9,784 bases of DNA from contig DATKEH010000226.1 in NCBI GenBank assembly GCA_035546355.1, positions 1-9,784 on the forward strand. Reading direction: 5' to 3'. This document shows, in pieces, positions 1 to 8,176 of the stretch (its first letter is position 1; every line of letters begins with the position of its first letter). The position numbers and the translations under genes were made by a program. Origin of the DNA: DATKEH01 sp035546355 (GTDB taxonomy: Bacteria > Acidobacteriota > Thermoanaerobaculia > Multivoradales > JAIOJS01). The notes beneath the pieces are model-generated. The model was given only the letters and a program-made list of their open reading frames with translations, made no database searches and had not been told where the DNA came from.

Positions 1-979
1 TCAGCCAGCTCCAGAAGGCCTCTTCCGGCGCCACCTCCAGCGGCAGCTCGAACAGCGGCAGCGGCAGGCGGCCGGCGAGCTTGACCCGGTCCTTGGCGGT
101 GGTCAGCACCGCCAGGGCGCCCAGCTCGCGGCAGCGGGCCGTGATCTCACCCACCGACTGCGGCGGGTAGGGGTGGTGGTCGGGGTAGGCCAGGTGACCG
201 CGCAGCGCCAGGCCCAGGGCTTCGGCAGCCTGCCGCACCCGCTCGGGACGGGCGATGCCGGTGACCAGCAGCAGGCCCGCCTCCCGGCCGGGGTCGTCGC
301 CGGCGGCCAGACGCGGCGCCGCGACGCGGGTGGGCGCCGCGAATGCCGGCCCGGTGAAGCCGAAGCAGCGCAGCTCTCGCGCCACCTCGCGGGCCGCTTC
401 CGGCGCCGCCCCGGCGCCGGTGAGGAGGAGGGCGTGCGCGCGACCGGCGGCGGCCAGCGGCTCGCGCAGGCGGCCTGCGGGAGGGAGCTTCCCGCCTGCG
501 AGCGGATCGGCGGCGGGCAGCACCAGCAGGTCGAGGTCGCGGGCCAGCGCGAGGTGGGAGAAGGCGTCGTCGAGCACGAAGAGGTCCGGCGGCCGGGCGA
601 GCTCCGCCAGCGCCAGCAGCCCGCCGGCGTGGCGGCGCTCGGCCACCACCACCGCCACTCCCGGCAGCTGCTCGGCCAGCAGGAAGGGCTCCTCGCCGGC
701 CCGCCAGGGATCGACCTCGGGGCCGTCACCGCGGCTGACCAGCAGCGGGCCGCGGGTGCTGCGGCCGTAGCCACGGGAGAGAACCGCCACGCTCAGGCCC
801 CGGTCGCGCAGGCGGGCCGCCACGGCGGCCACCAGCGGCGTCTTGCCGGTGCCCCCCCAGTGGAGGTTGCCGAGGCTCACGGCGGGCCGCGGCAGCCGCT
901 TGGCGCGGCCCGCGTACCAGCGCGCGCGCCAGCGGTGGGCGGTGGCGTAGAGGCGCTGCCAGGGAGAGGCGGCGGTCAT
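1..979 (-). CDS. lpxK: Tetraacyldisaccharide 4'-kinase LpxK, 3' end cut by window edge
   Basis: LpxK phosphorylates the 4' position of the lipid A disaccharide at the cytoplasmic face of the inner membrane, giving lipid IVA. The reading frame starts at ATG 979-977 and stays open to the left edge, giving 326 codons; the family is usually about 320-350 residues, so little is missing. Visible marks are the Walker A loop GGTGKTP at residues 42-48 in the family context GNLHWGGTGKTP, the SRGYGR motif that follows, DDAFSHLALARDLD (the usual DDGxQH region, here DDAFSH), YPDHHPY, and a TTAKDRVKL motif near the C-terminus. Its start overlaps the stop of waaA (ATGA), so the two are probably translationally coupled. 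No good Shine-Dalgarno precedes the ATG, which fits coupling. The N-terminal segment before Walker A is short (about 35 residues) with only weak hydrophobicity. The identification is firm from the combined motifs. Confidence 0.95.
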   Translation of the reverse strand, partial: MTAASPWQRLYATAHRWRARWYAGRAKRLPRPAVSLGNLHWGGTGKTPLVAAVAARLRDRGLSVAVLSRGYGRSTRGPLLVSRGDGPEVDPWRAGEEPFLLAEQLPGVAVVVAERRHAGGLLALAELARPPDLFVLDDAFSHLALARDLDLLVLPAADPLAGGKLPPAGRLREPLAAAGRAHALLLTGAGAAPEAAREVARELRCFGFTGPAFAAPTRVAAPRLAAGDDPGREAGLLLVTGIARPERVRQAAEALGLALRGHLAYPDHHPYPPQSVGEITARCRELGALAVLTTAKDRVKLAGRLPLPLFELPLEVAPEEAFWSWL

Positions 980-2229
980 CGTGTGGCGGCCGCCACCAGG
1001 GGGACGAGCAGCTCCCGGGTGCTGGCGAGGGCGCCGCGGTTGCTCTCCACCAGCTGGAGCGCCGCCGCGCCGACGGCGGCGGCCGCCGGGGGGTCGTCGA
1101 GCCAGCGCCGCCACACCGCCGCCAGCTCCCCGGCATCGGCCACCCGCTGCCAGGCGCCGGCGCGGTCGAACTGCTCGGCCATGTCGCGGAAGTTCTCCAT
1201 CGACGGGCCGACGGCGATGGGGCGCCCGAAGCGGGCCGGCTCCAGGGGGTTGTGGCCGCCGCTGCGCGCCAGGGTGCCGCCGATGAAGGTCGCCGCCGCC
1301 AGCCGGTAGAGCGCGGCGAGCTCGCCGAGACTGTCGAGCAGCACCACCGACGTCCCGGCGCCGCCCTCGAGAACGCTGCGACGCGCCCAGGGTAGACCGC
1401 TGGCGTCCAGCGTCGCGGCCACCGCCTCCCAGCGTTCCGGGTGGCGCGGCGCCAGCAGCAGCAGCGCCCGTTCGCCGCCTCCGAGGGTGGCGAAGGCGGA
1501 GAGCACCGCCTCCTCCTCCCCGGGCATGGTCGAGCCCGCCACCAGGATCGGGCGCCCGGCGGCGGCGGCGGCGAGCGCCACCTCGAGCTGCGGTTGCCGG
1601 GGAGGCTCCGGCGCCTCGTACTTGAGGTTGCCGGTCACCCGCACCCGCTCGGGCGCGACGCCGAGCGCCCCCAGCCGCCGCGCGTCCTCCGCCGTCTGGA
1701 CGCCGAACGCTGCGATCGGAGCCAGCAGCGGGCGCCGCAGCGCGGCCGGCAGGCGCGCGAGGCGGCGGAAGCTGCGGTCGCCCACCCGGCCGTTGACCAC
1801 CGCCACCGGCACGCCCTGGCGGCGGCAGCGCCGCAGCAGCAGCGGCCAGTAGTCCCCTTCCACCAGCACCAGGGCGGCGGGGCGGAAGCGGGAGAAGAAG
1901 CGCGCGATCGGCGGCGTCAGGTCGAAGGGCAGGTACGCGGTCTGCGCCCGGTGGGAGAGCTGCGCCCGCGCCCGCTGCTGGCCCGTCGGCGTGATGGTGG
2001 TGACCAGCAGCGGCAGGTCGGCCGGCAGCGCCGCCGCCAGGGTGCCCGCCACCCCGACCTCGCCCACCGACACGGCGTGGATCCACAGCGGCCGCTCGGG
2101 CCGCCCGGCGGGATAGCCGCCGAGGCGATGCCGCAGCGTGGGGAGATAGTGCGAGCCGCGGCGCACCAGCAGCCAGGGGCCGGCGAGGGCGAGGGCACAC
2201 GCCACCCCCAGCTGATAGAGCAGCCACAC
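976..2229 (-). CDS. waaA: 3-deoxy-D-manno-octulosonic acid (Kdo) transferase WaaA/KdtA
   Basis: WaaA is a membrane-anchored GT30 glycosyltransferase that transfers Kdo from CMP-Kdo to lipid IVA. The protein has 417 residues, close to the usual 420-430. An N-terminal hydrophobic anchor spans about residues 2-22. The acceptor-side domain holds HAVSVGEV with the expected catalytic glutamate at E57. The CMP-Kdo-binding half shows GNLKYE (200-205), AGSTMPGEEE (231-240), PRHPERW (261-267) and GGHNPLEPA (324-332), all typical of the family. An oddity is EGDYWP (124-129) where many homologues have ETELWP. The start is GTG at 2229-2227. No Shine-Dalgarno is visible upstream and a TATACT box ends only 9 nt before it, so a near-leaderless mRNA is possible. 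The stop overlaps the lpxK start by 4 nt. Confidence 0.96.
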   Translation of the reverse strand: MWLLYQLGVACALALAGPWLLVRRGSHYLPTLRHRLGGYPAGRPERPLWIHAVSVGEVGVAGTLAAALPADLPLLVTTITPTGQQRARAQLSHRAQTAYLPFDLTPPIARFFSRFRPAALVLVEGDYWPLLLRRCRRQGVPVAVVNGRVGDRSFRRLARLPAALRRPLLAPIAAFGVQTAEDARRLGALGVAPERVRVTGNLKYEAPEPPRQPQLEVALAAAAAGRPILVAGSTMPGEEEAVLSAFATLGGGERALLLLAPRHPERWEAVAATLDASGLPWARRSVLEGGAGTSVVLLDSLGELAALYRLAAATFIGGTLARSGGHNPLEPARFGRPIAVGPSMENFRDMAEQFDRAGAWQRVADAGELAAVWRRWLDDPPAAAAVGAAALQLVESNRGALASTRELLVPLVAAATR

Positions 2230-2238
2230 GAGGGGGCA

Positions 2239-2245
2239 GTATAAT
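2239..2245. promoter_or_regulatory. Overlapping divergent -10-like boxes (TATAAT plus strand, TATACT minus strand)
   Basis: The 8-base AT-rich patch around 2239-2246 stands out in very GC-rich surroundings. It reads TATAAT on the plus strand (2240-2245) and TATACT on the minus strand (2244-2239), matching the housekeeping -10 consensus either exactly or with one change. It sits between the divergent waaA and sigma-factor genes, where promoters are expected. I find no convincing -35 TTGACA-like hexamer at 16-18 bp on either strand, nor a clear ECF GGAAC/CGTC pair. The assignment rests on the -10 match and position only. Confidence 0.4.
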
Positions 2246-2277
2246 TCGTCGTTCGGGGCAGCGGTGGCAGCGCCGCA

Positions 2278-2315
2278 GAGGGCAGGGAGCCCTCGGGGGC
2301 CCGAGGCGCAGCCTC
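2278..2315 (+). promoter_or_regulatory. Three chained inverted repeats in the leader of the sigma-factor operon
   Basis: Three perfect inverted repeats share arms. Stem 1 is GAGGGC (2278-2283) with GCCCTC (2289-2294), loop of 5. Stem 2 is CCTCGGG (2291-2297) with CCCGAGG (2300-2306); because 2 nt is too tight a loop, it would form as 6 bp with a 4-nt loop. Stem 3 is GAGGC (2303-2307) with GCCTC (2311-2315), loop of 3. Stem 2 competes with both stems 1 and 3, which can coexist. This resembles the alternating-helix layout of leader switches, or it could be a DNA operator. No U-tract follows, so it is not a standard terminator. Short GC stems are common by chance in such DNA, so function is unproven. 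Confidence 0.35.
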
Positions 2316-2355
2316 ACTAGACGAGTCATGACGCGCGACCGTAAGAATCAGAGCC

Positions 2356-2361
2356 GAGGAG
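2356..2361 (+). promoter_or_regulatory. Purine-rich possible ribosome binding site before the internal sigma-factor ATG
   Basis: GAGGAG lies 2 nt before the ATG at 2364; its GAGG portion is 4 nt away. The spacing is short, but the match is better than anything before the upstream ATG at 2328. It therefore favours 2364 as the real start. Confidence 0.4.
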
Positions 2362-2363
2362 CT

Positions 2364-3005
2364 ATGGCGACACCGCAACTGGTCTACAGCCAGCGGCAGC
2401 AGCGCTGCCGCTGGGGGGAGGCGTCCGATCGCGACCTGCTGGAGGGGTTGCGGGGCGACGACGAGCTCGCCCTCGACGAGCTGATACGGCGCAAGACCCA
2501 GCCGCTGCTGCAGGTCGTGCTGCGCATCCTCGGCGACCTCGAGGAGTCGCGGGACGTGGTGCAGACCGCTTTCCTGCGCCTGTGGGAGAACCGCGGCAGG
2601 TTCGACCCACGCTGGAGCCCCAACACCTGGATCTACCGCATCGCCACCAACCTCGCCATCGACCAGCTGCGCTCGCGCCGCAGCCGCGAGCGGCAGCACG
2701 AGCCCTACCGCCACCATCTGCACCAGGTCACCGGCGGCGTGGCCCGCTCGGCCGGTGAGCTGCAGGCGCGGGAGGTGAGGGCGATCTTCGAGGAGCTGGC
2801 GCAGGAGCTGAGCGAGAAGCAGCGCCTCGCCTTCCTGCTGCGCGAGGTCGAAGGGCTGCCCTCCTCCGAGGTGGCGGCGATCCTCGACTGTCGCGAGTCG
2901 ACCGTGCGCAACCACCTGTTCAACGCCCGCAAGGTGCTACAGCGGGAGATCCGCCGCCGCTACCCCGAGTACGCCGGCGCCGCCCGCCATGGAGAGGCCG
3001 GATGA
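2364..3005 (+). CDS. ECF-type RNA polymerase sigma factor
   Basis: This is an extracytoplasmic-function (sigma-70 family, group 4) sigma factor that would direct RNA polymerase to specific promoters when freed from its anti-sigma partner. From ATG 2364 it has 213 residues. The sigma-2 domain covers about residues 22-110: region 2.1 begins SDRDLLEGLRGDDELAL, the DVVQTAFLRLWENR core-binding stretch follows, then NTWIYRIATNLAIDQLRSRR of regions 2.3/2.4. The sigma-4 helix-turn-helix covers about 140-195, with LSEKQRLAFLLREVEGL and STVRNHLFNARKVLQ. A 12-residue longer form from ATG 2328 is possible; I prefer 2364 because a GAGGAG precedes it and homologues rarely carry the Arg-rich extension. The stop overlaps the next start (ATGA at 3002-3005), a common arrangement for a sigma/anti-sigma pair. 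The exact ECF group and target promoter cannot be told from here. Confidence 0.93.
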   Translation: MATPQLVYSQRQQRCRWGEASDRDLLEGLRGDDELALDELIRRKTQPLLQVVLRILGDLEESRDVVQTAFLRLWENRGRFDPRWSPNTWIYRIATNLAIDQLRSRRSRERQHEPYRHHLHQVTGGVARSAGELQAREVRAIFEELAQELSEKQRLAFLLREVEGLPSSEVAAILDCRESTVRNHLFNARKVLQREIRRRYPEYAGAARHGEAG

Positions 3006-3502
3006 GCTGCCCCGATTGGCCGGCGCTGGTGGCGCTGCGCGAGGGCGCCGGCGAGGACCCGGCCGGCTGGGGCGAGGCGCTCGACCACCTCGATCGCTGC
3101 GGGGCGTGCTGGCAGACGGCTTCCGCCGCCGACCCGCTGCTGCTCTTCCGGCGTCTGCCGACCCCCGCCGCCGGCGAGGAGGTGGAGCCGATGCGGCAGC
3201 GGGTGCACACCCTCCGCCGCTCGCGGCGTCTCGGCGGCGGCCGCGGCGCGAGGGGCTGGCTGCGGTGGCCGGCGGCCGCCGCCGTGCTCGCCCTGTTCGC
3301 CGTCGGCGGCCATGGCCCGACCCCGCAGCAGACGCCGCCGACCGCCGCTCCTCGCCTGCCGTCCACGCTCGCCCTGCTGACCGCCGAGCTCGCGGCCCAG
3401 CCGGTGCTCGAGCACCTCGAGCACCCCTACGAGCAGGTGCTGCAGTGGAGCGAGGACGACCTCTCGCTGGTGCTGGTGGTCGACGCGCGGCTGGACGTCT
3501 GA
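3002..3502 (+). CDS. Membrane-bound zinc-motif (ZAS-like) anti-sigma factor
   Basis: This 166-residue protein is predicted to hold the upstream ECF sigma factor inactive at the inner membrane. The N-terminal cytoplasmic part carries H29-x3-C33-x2-C36 (HLDRCGACW), the zinc-associated anti-sigma signature. A basic linker (about 70-88, RRSRR) precedes one transmembrane helix at about 86-103, followed by a short Pro/Ala-rich stretch and a periplasmic tail of about 60 residues ending in DLSLVLVVDARLDV. It overlaps the sigma gene by 4 nt, and GGAGAGG at 2991-2997 can serve as its ribosome binding site. Family knowledge supports the sigma/anti-sigma role; the signal it senses is unknown. The tail is too short for a large sensor domain, so it may depend on a partner, possibly the next gene product. 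That last point is inference. Confidence 0.85.
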   Translation: MSCPDWPALVALREGAGEDPAGWGEALDHLDRCGACWQTASAADPLLLFRRLPTPAAGEEVEPMRQRVHTLRRSRRLGGGRGARGWLRWPAAAAVLALFAVGGHGPTPQQTPPTAAPRLPSTLALLTAELAAQPVLEHLEHPYEQVLQWSEDDLSLVLVVDARLDV

Positions 3503-3510
3503 GCGTTTCC

Positions 3511-4320
3511 ATGCGTGTTCCCACCGCCTGCTGTCGTCGGCGGAGGCAGGGTCTCGGCCTTCGTCACCCGCCGGGCCCGCGGCGCGCGGCGGCGGTGCGA
3601 CGGCGGGGTCCGTGGCCGCCGGCCCTGGTGGTGCTGATGCTGCTGGCCGCCGTCCCGTCCATCGCCCAGCAGGCTCCCGCCGAGGGCGCCGAAGGCCTGG
3701 TGGTCCAGGTATTCACCCTCGAGCATCAGCCGGCGGCGGAGGCGATGGGGCTGGTGCTGCCGCTGCTGTCGCGCCGCGGCACCGTCGAGCTGCGCCCCGG
3801 CGGCAACACGCTGGTGATCCGCGACAGCCTGGCGGCGCTGGCGCGCATCGTGCCGGTGCTGCGCAGCTTCGACCACCCGGCGCGGCCGGTGGAGGTGGAT
3901 CTGTGGCTGGTGCGGGCGCGGCCGGCGCAGGTGTCGCCGCCCAGCCATTCGCCCGACATTCCGACCGAGCTGCTGGCCCGCCTCGAGGCCTACCTCCCCT
4001 ATGGCGACTACGAGCTGGTGTCGTCGAGCACCGTTTCCAGCCGCGAGGGGCAGGAGCTGCGGTTCCAGCTGGCCCAGGGGTACGAGGTGCAGTTCCGCCT
4101 CGGCACCATCCTCGTCGATCAGCGGCTGCGGCTGCACCAGTTCGAGATCTCGCAGCGGCAGCCGGAGCCGGGCGGGCGGCGCAGCCTCATGCGCAGCAAC
4201 CTCAACCTCTGGCTGGGGCGGACCACGATCCTCGCCCTGACGCCGGGAGGCGACAGTCGCGAGGCGCTGTTGGTGGTGGTGCGCTGCCACGGCGCGACGG
4301 CCGCCGGGGCGGGCGACTGA
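3511..4320 (+). CDS. Exported protein with a lone secretin N-type domain and a beta-rich C-terminal domain
   Basis: This is a predicted periplasmic or outer-membrane-associated protein of 269 residues. A basic N-terminus and a hydrophobic stretch at about residues 36-52 (PPALVVLMLLAAVPSIAQQ) look like a Sec signal peptide with cleavage near AQQA. Residues about 63-136 resemble a secretin N1/N2 (NolW/KH-like) domain: VFTLEHQPAAEAMGLVLPLL, then a GGNTLVIRDS-type strand, LARIVPVLRSFDHPARPVEVDLW. The remainder (about 150-259) appears beta-strand rich and ends LLVVVRCHG; I do not recognise it. There is no secretin pore signature, so this is not GspD/PilQ. An alternative in-frame GTG at 3595 (residue 29) would give a more compact signal peptide, but neither start has a strong Shine-Dalgarno. 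It lies 8 nt after the anti-sigma gene and abuts gspF. A role in sensing or gating of the secretion machine is only an inference. Confidence 0.75.
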   Translation: MRVPTACCRRRRQGLGLRHPPGPRRAAAVRRRGPWPPALVVLMLLAAVPSIAQQAPAEGAEGLVVQVFTLEHQPAAEAMGLVLPLLSRRGTVELRPGGNTLVIRDSLAALARIVPVLRSFDHPARPVEVDLWLVRARPAQVSPPSHSPDIPTELLARLEAYLPYGDYELVSSSTVSSREGQELRFQLAQGYEVQFRLGTILVDQRLRLHQFEISQRQPEPGGRRSLMRSNLNLWLGRTTILALTPGGDSREALLVVVRCHGATAAGAGD

Positions 4321-5535
4321 ATGGACTACCTGTGCCGGCTGGGGACGCCCGAAGGAGCGGTGATCGAGGAGGTGCACCACGCCGCCGACGCCGAGGCGCT
4401 GCGCCGCGAGCTGCAGCGCAAGGGCTATCACGTCTTCGAGGTGCGGCCGCGGCGCCTGGGCGGCTCGCTGAGCTGGCCGCGCCTGGGCGGGCGGCGACGC
4501 AAGGTAGGGACCCAGCGCTTCCTGGTGTTCAACCAGGAGCTGGCCGCCCTGCTCGGTGCCGGGCTGCCGCTGCTGCAGGCGCTCGACCTGATGCTCGAGC
4601 GGCTGGAGGATCCGGCGCTACGCGAGGTGCTGGAGGACGTCCGCGAGCGGGTAGCCAGCGGCCAGGAGCTGTCCGCCGCCTTCGAGGCCCACGCCGACCA
4701 GTTCCCCCGGCTGTACGCGCCGAGCCTCAAGGCGGGGGAGCGCAGCGGCGACCTGGAGAAGGTGATCCGCCGCTTCGTGCGCTACCTGCAGCTGGTGCTC
4801 GAGGCCCGCAAGCGGGTGGTGTCGGCCCTGGTCTACCCCGCCGTGCTGGTGGTGCTGTCGATCGCCATGATCACGGTGATGACGGTGTACGTGGTGCCGC
4901 GGTTCGCCCTCTTCTACGCCGACCTCGAGGCGGAGCTGCCGCTGATCACCCGCGTCACGCTGGCGGTGGGCAGCTTCCTGCAGGACAGCTGGCTGGTGAT
5001 CGTCCCCGCCCTGCTGGTGGCGGTGGTCGGGTTCCGGCAGTGGGCGGCGACGCCGGCCGGCGAGATCGCCGTCGACCGCCTGCAGCTGAAGCTGCCGGTG
5101 CTGGGCAGGGTCTTCCACAGCTTCGCCATCGCCGAGCTGACCCGCTCTCTGGCGACCCTGCTCGAGGGCGGCCTGCCGCTGGTGCCGTCGCTCGAGATCG
5201 CCATCGGCGCCGTCGGCAACGCCTACGTGCGCGACCGCGTGGCGCCGAGCGTACAGATGGTGCGGGAAGGAAAAGCGCTGTACGCCGCGTTCGAGCAGAG
5301 CGAGGTGGTGGACGACATCGCCATCGACATGATCAAGGTCGGCGAGACCACCGGCGCGCTCGCCACCATGCTCAACAACATCGCCGACTTCCTCGACCAG
5401 GAGGTCGAGATCCGCATGCAGCGCCTGCTGGCGCTGGTCGAACCCGTGATGCTGGTGTTCATGGGTCTGATCATCGCCCTGCTGCTGGTCTCGGTCTACC
5501 TGCCCATGTTCAGCGTGCTGGGTGAGGTGCGGTAG
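4321..5535 (+). CDS. gspF: Type II secretion / type IV pilus inner-membrane platform protein (GspF/PilC family)
   Basis: GspF/PilC is the polytopic inner-membrane platform that couples the assembly ATPase to pseudopilus or pilus growth. The 404-residue length is standard. An N-terminal domain with AEALRRELQRKGYHVFEV (about 25-42) is followed by two T2SSF repeats: GAGLPLLQAL at 79-88 with AGERSGDLEKVI at 138-149, and EGGLPLVPSLE at 282-292 with VGETTGALATML at 340-351. Predicted membrane helices are about 170-193, 218-238 and 373-396. The ATG follows the TGA of the upstream gene with no gap, so translation is probably coupled; no strong Shine-Dalgarno is present. Here the F gene precedes the E gene, whereas gspE-gspF is the commoner order. 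It could serve either a type II secretion system or a pilus; the sequence alone does not decide. Confidence 0.95.
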   Translation: MDYLCRLGTPEGAVIEEVHHAADAEALRRELQRKGYHVFEVRPRRLGGSLSWPRLGGRRRKVGTQRFLVFNQELAALLGAGLPLLQALDLMLERLEDPALREVLEDVRERVASGQELSAAFEAHADQFPRLYAPSLKAGERSGDLEKVIRRFVRYLQLVLEARKRVVSALVYPAVLVVLSIAMITVMTVYVVPRFALFYADLEAELPLITRVTLAVGSFLQDSWLVIVPALLVAVVGFRQWAATPAGEIAVDRLQLKLPVLGRVFHSFAIAELTRSLATLLEGGLPLVPSLEIAIGAVGNAYVRDRVAPSVQMVREGKALYAAFEQSEVVDDIAIDMIKVGETTGALATMLNNIADFLDQEVEIRMQRLLALVEPVMLVFMGLIIALLLVSVYLPMFSVLGEVR

Positions 5536-5577
5536 GGTGCGCCGGCCCGCGACGAGACGACCCACGGGAACGACCAG

Positions 5578-7198
<1,621 letters not shown>

Positions 7199-7206
<8 letters not shown>

Positions 7207-8176
7207 GCTGCCGCGCTGGGCGCGCAGGGTGCTCGGCTTCGACGCCACCCTGGGGCCGCCGCACGTCTTCGCCGTCGGCCCGCAGGAGATCCGCTACGGG
7301 CGCTTCGAGGGGGCCGCGGGCGAGGGCTTGGCGCTGCACGAGCATCGACGGGTGGCGCTGGATCCGGGCACCTTCGAGCCGGGGGTGCTGGGCGGGCCGC
7401 TGCGGGCGCCGGAAGCCTTCGCGGAGGCCGTCGAGCGGTTGCTCGGCGGCGTCTCGGCGCCCGTCGAGCAGGCGTCGCTAGTGCTCCCCGACGAGTGGCT
7501 GCGGCTGAGCTTCGTCGAGCTGGGGGAGCTGCCGGCGTCGCACGAGTCGCGGCTCGAGATCCTGCGCTGGAAGCTCAAGCGCCTGGTGCCGTTCCGGGTC
7601 GAGGACCTGCGGCTGGATTTCGTGCCGGTCGCGCCGCTGCCCGGGCAGCGGGAGCCCAACCGCCTGCTCGTCGCTTTCGGCCTGGAGGCCCTGCTGGCGC
7701 AGCTCGAGAGCGCCTTCGCCGCGCGCCAGGTGTGGCTCGGGCGGATCGGCAATCGCGGCCTGGGCCTGCTGGCGGCGCTGCGCCGGGAGCTCGCTCCCTG
7801 CGCCCTCGCCGCGCTGGTTCCCGTCCAGGCCGACGGCTACTCGCTGCTGTTCACCCGCCGAGGCGAGCCGGCGCTGTACCGCCACAAGACCCTGGACCGG
7901 GGGCAGGGGGAGGGGCAGCTGGCGGCCACGGTCGAGCGCGACCTCAGGCTCACCCGAGCCTTTCTCGGCGAGCACCTCCCCGACCTGCGACTGGAGCGCG
8001 TCCTGCTGCTCGCGCCGCCACCGTTGCAGACCCCCTGGAGGGACTGGCTGGCGGCCGGCCTCGGCCAGACCGCCGAGGCGGTGAGCGTGCGGCACCTGCC
8101 GCTGTCCGGCGAGGCGAACGTCGCCCCCGAGGAGGTGGCGCCGCTGCTCGGGGTCGCCAGCCAGGAGGTGGCGTGA
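7199..8176 (+). CDS. pilM: PilM/GspL-type cytoplasmic actin-like assembly protein (divergent)
   Basis: This is a 325-residue protein placed directly before PilN- and PilO-like genes, the position of PilM. PilM (or the cytoplasmic domain of GspL) forms an actin-like ring component that binds the N-terminal tail of PilN and contacts the assembly ATPase. The sequence shows the pattern of this fold: VLGFDATLGPPHVFAV at the N-terminus, QASLVLPDEWLRLSFVEL (91-108), LRWKLKRLVPF (122-132, the classic E-K-hx-PF region), and ALVPVQADGYSLLFTRRGEP (205-224). The two phosphate loops seen in active actin-like proteins (GIDIGSSSVK-like and DIGxxxT-like) are not preserved, so ATP binding may be lost. No membrane helix is present. 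The start is TTG at 7199 with AAGGTGA upstream, overlapping gspE by 8 nt. A short GspL-like protein is the alternative name; the function would be similar. Confidence 0.8.
8163..8170 (+). promoter_or_regulatory. Strong Shine-Dalgarno for the GTG start of the PilN-like gene
   Basis: AGGAGGTG, a near-perfect anti-16S match, sits at the very end of the PilM-like gene with 4 nt between AGGAGG and the GTG at 8173. It is the best ribosome site in the window and fixes the start. Confidence 0.8.

Noticed and set aside
173..1309. Plus-strand open frame opposite lpxK and the end of waaA.
   Set aside because: It is a shadow of the minus-strand genes, with biased Gly/Ala/Arg/Gln composition and no recognisable domain.
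2247..2254. CGTC and GTTC (GAAC on the minus strand) as parts of an ECF autoregulated promoter.
   Set aside because: The partner element at the expected spacing and orientation is missing, so the match is not better than chance.
2291..2306. The inverted repeat as an intrinsic terminator.
   Set aside because: No T-run follows on either strand and it lies between divergent genes, not after one.
2989..3510. Upstream extension of the secretin-N-like gene frame back to an ATG at 2989.
   Set aside because: It would overlap the whole anti-sigma gene and yields Arg/Gly/Ala-rich sequence without a domain. The signal peptide only makes sense with a start at 3511 or 3595.
3612..5525. Long plus-strand open frame (637 codons) overlapping the secretin-N-like gene and gspF.
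   Set aside because: The translation is Arg/Gly/Ala/Pro-rich with no motif, and it is out of frame with two genes that show clear domains.
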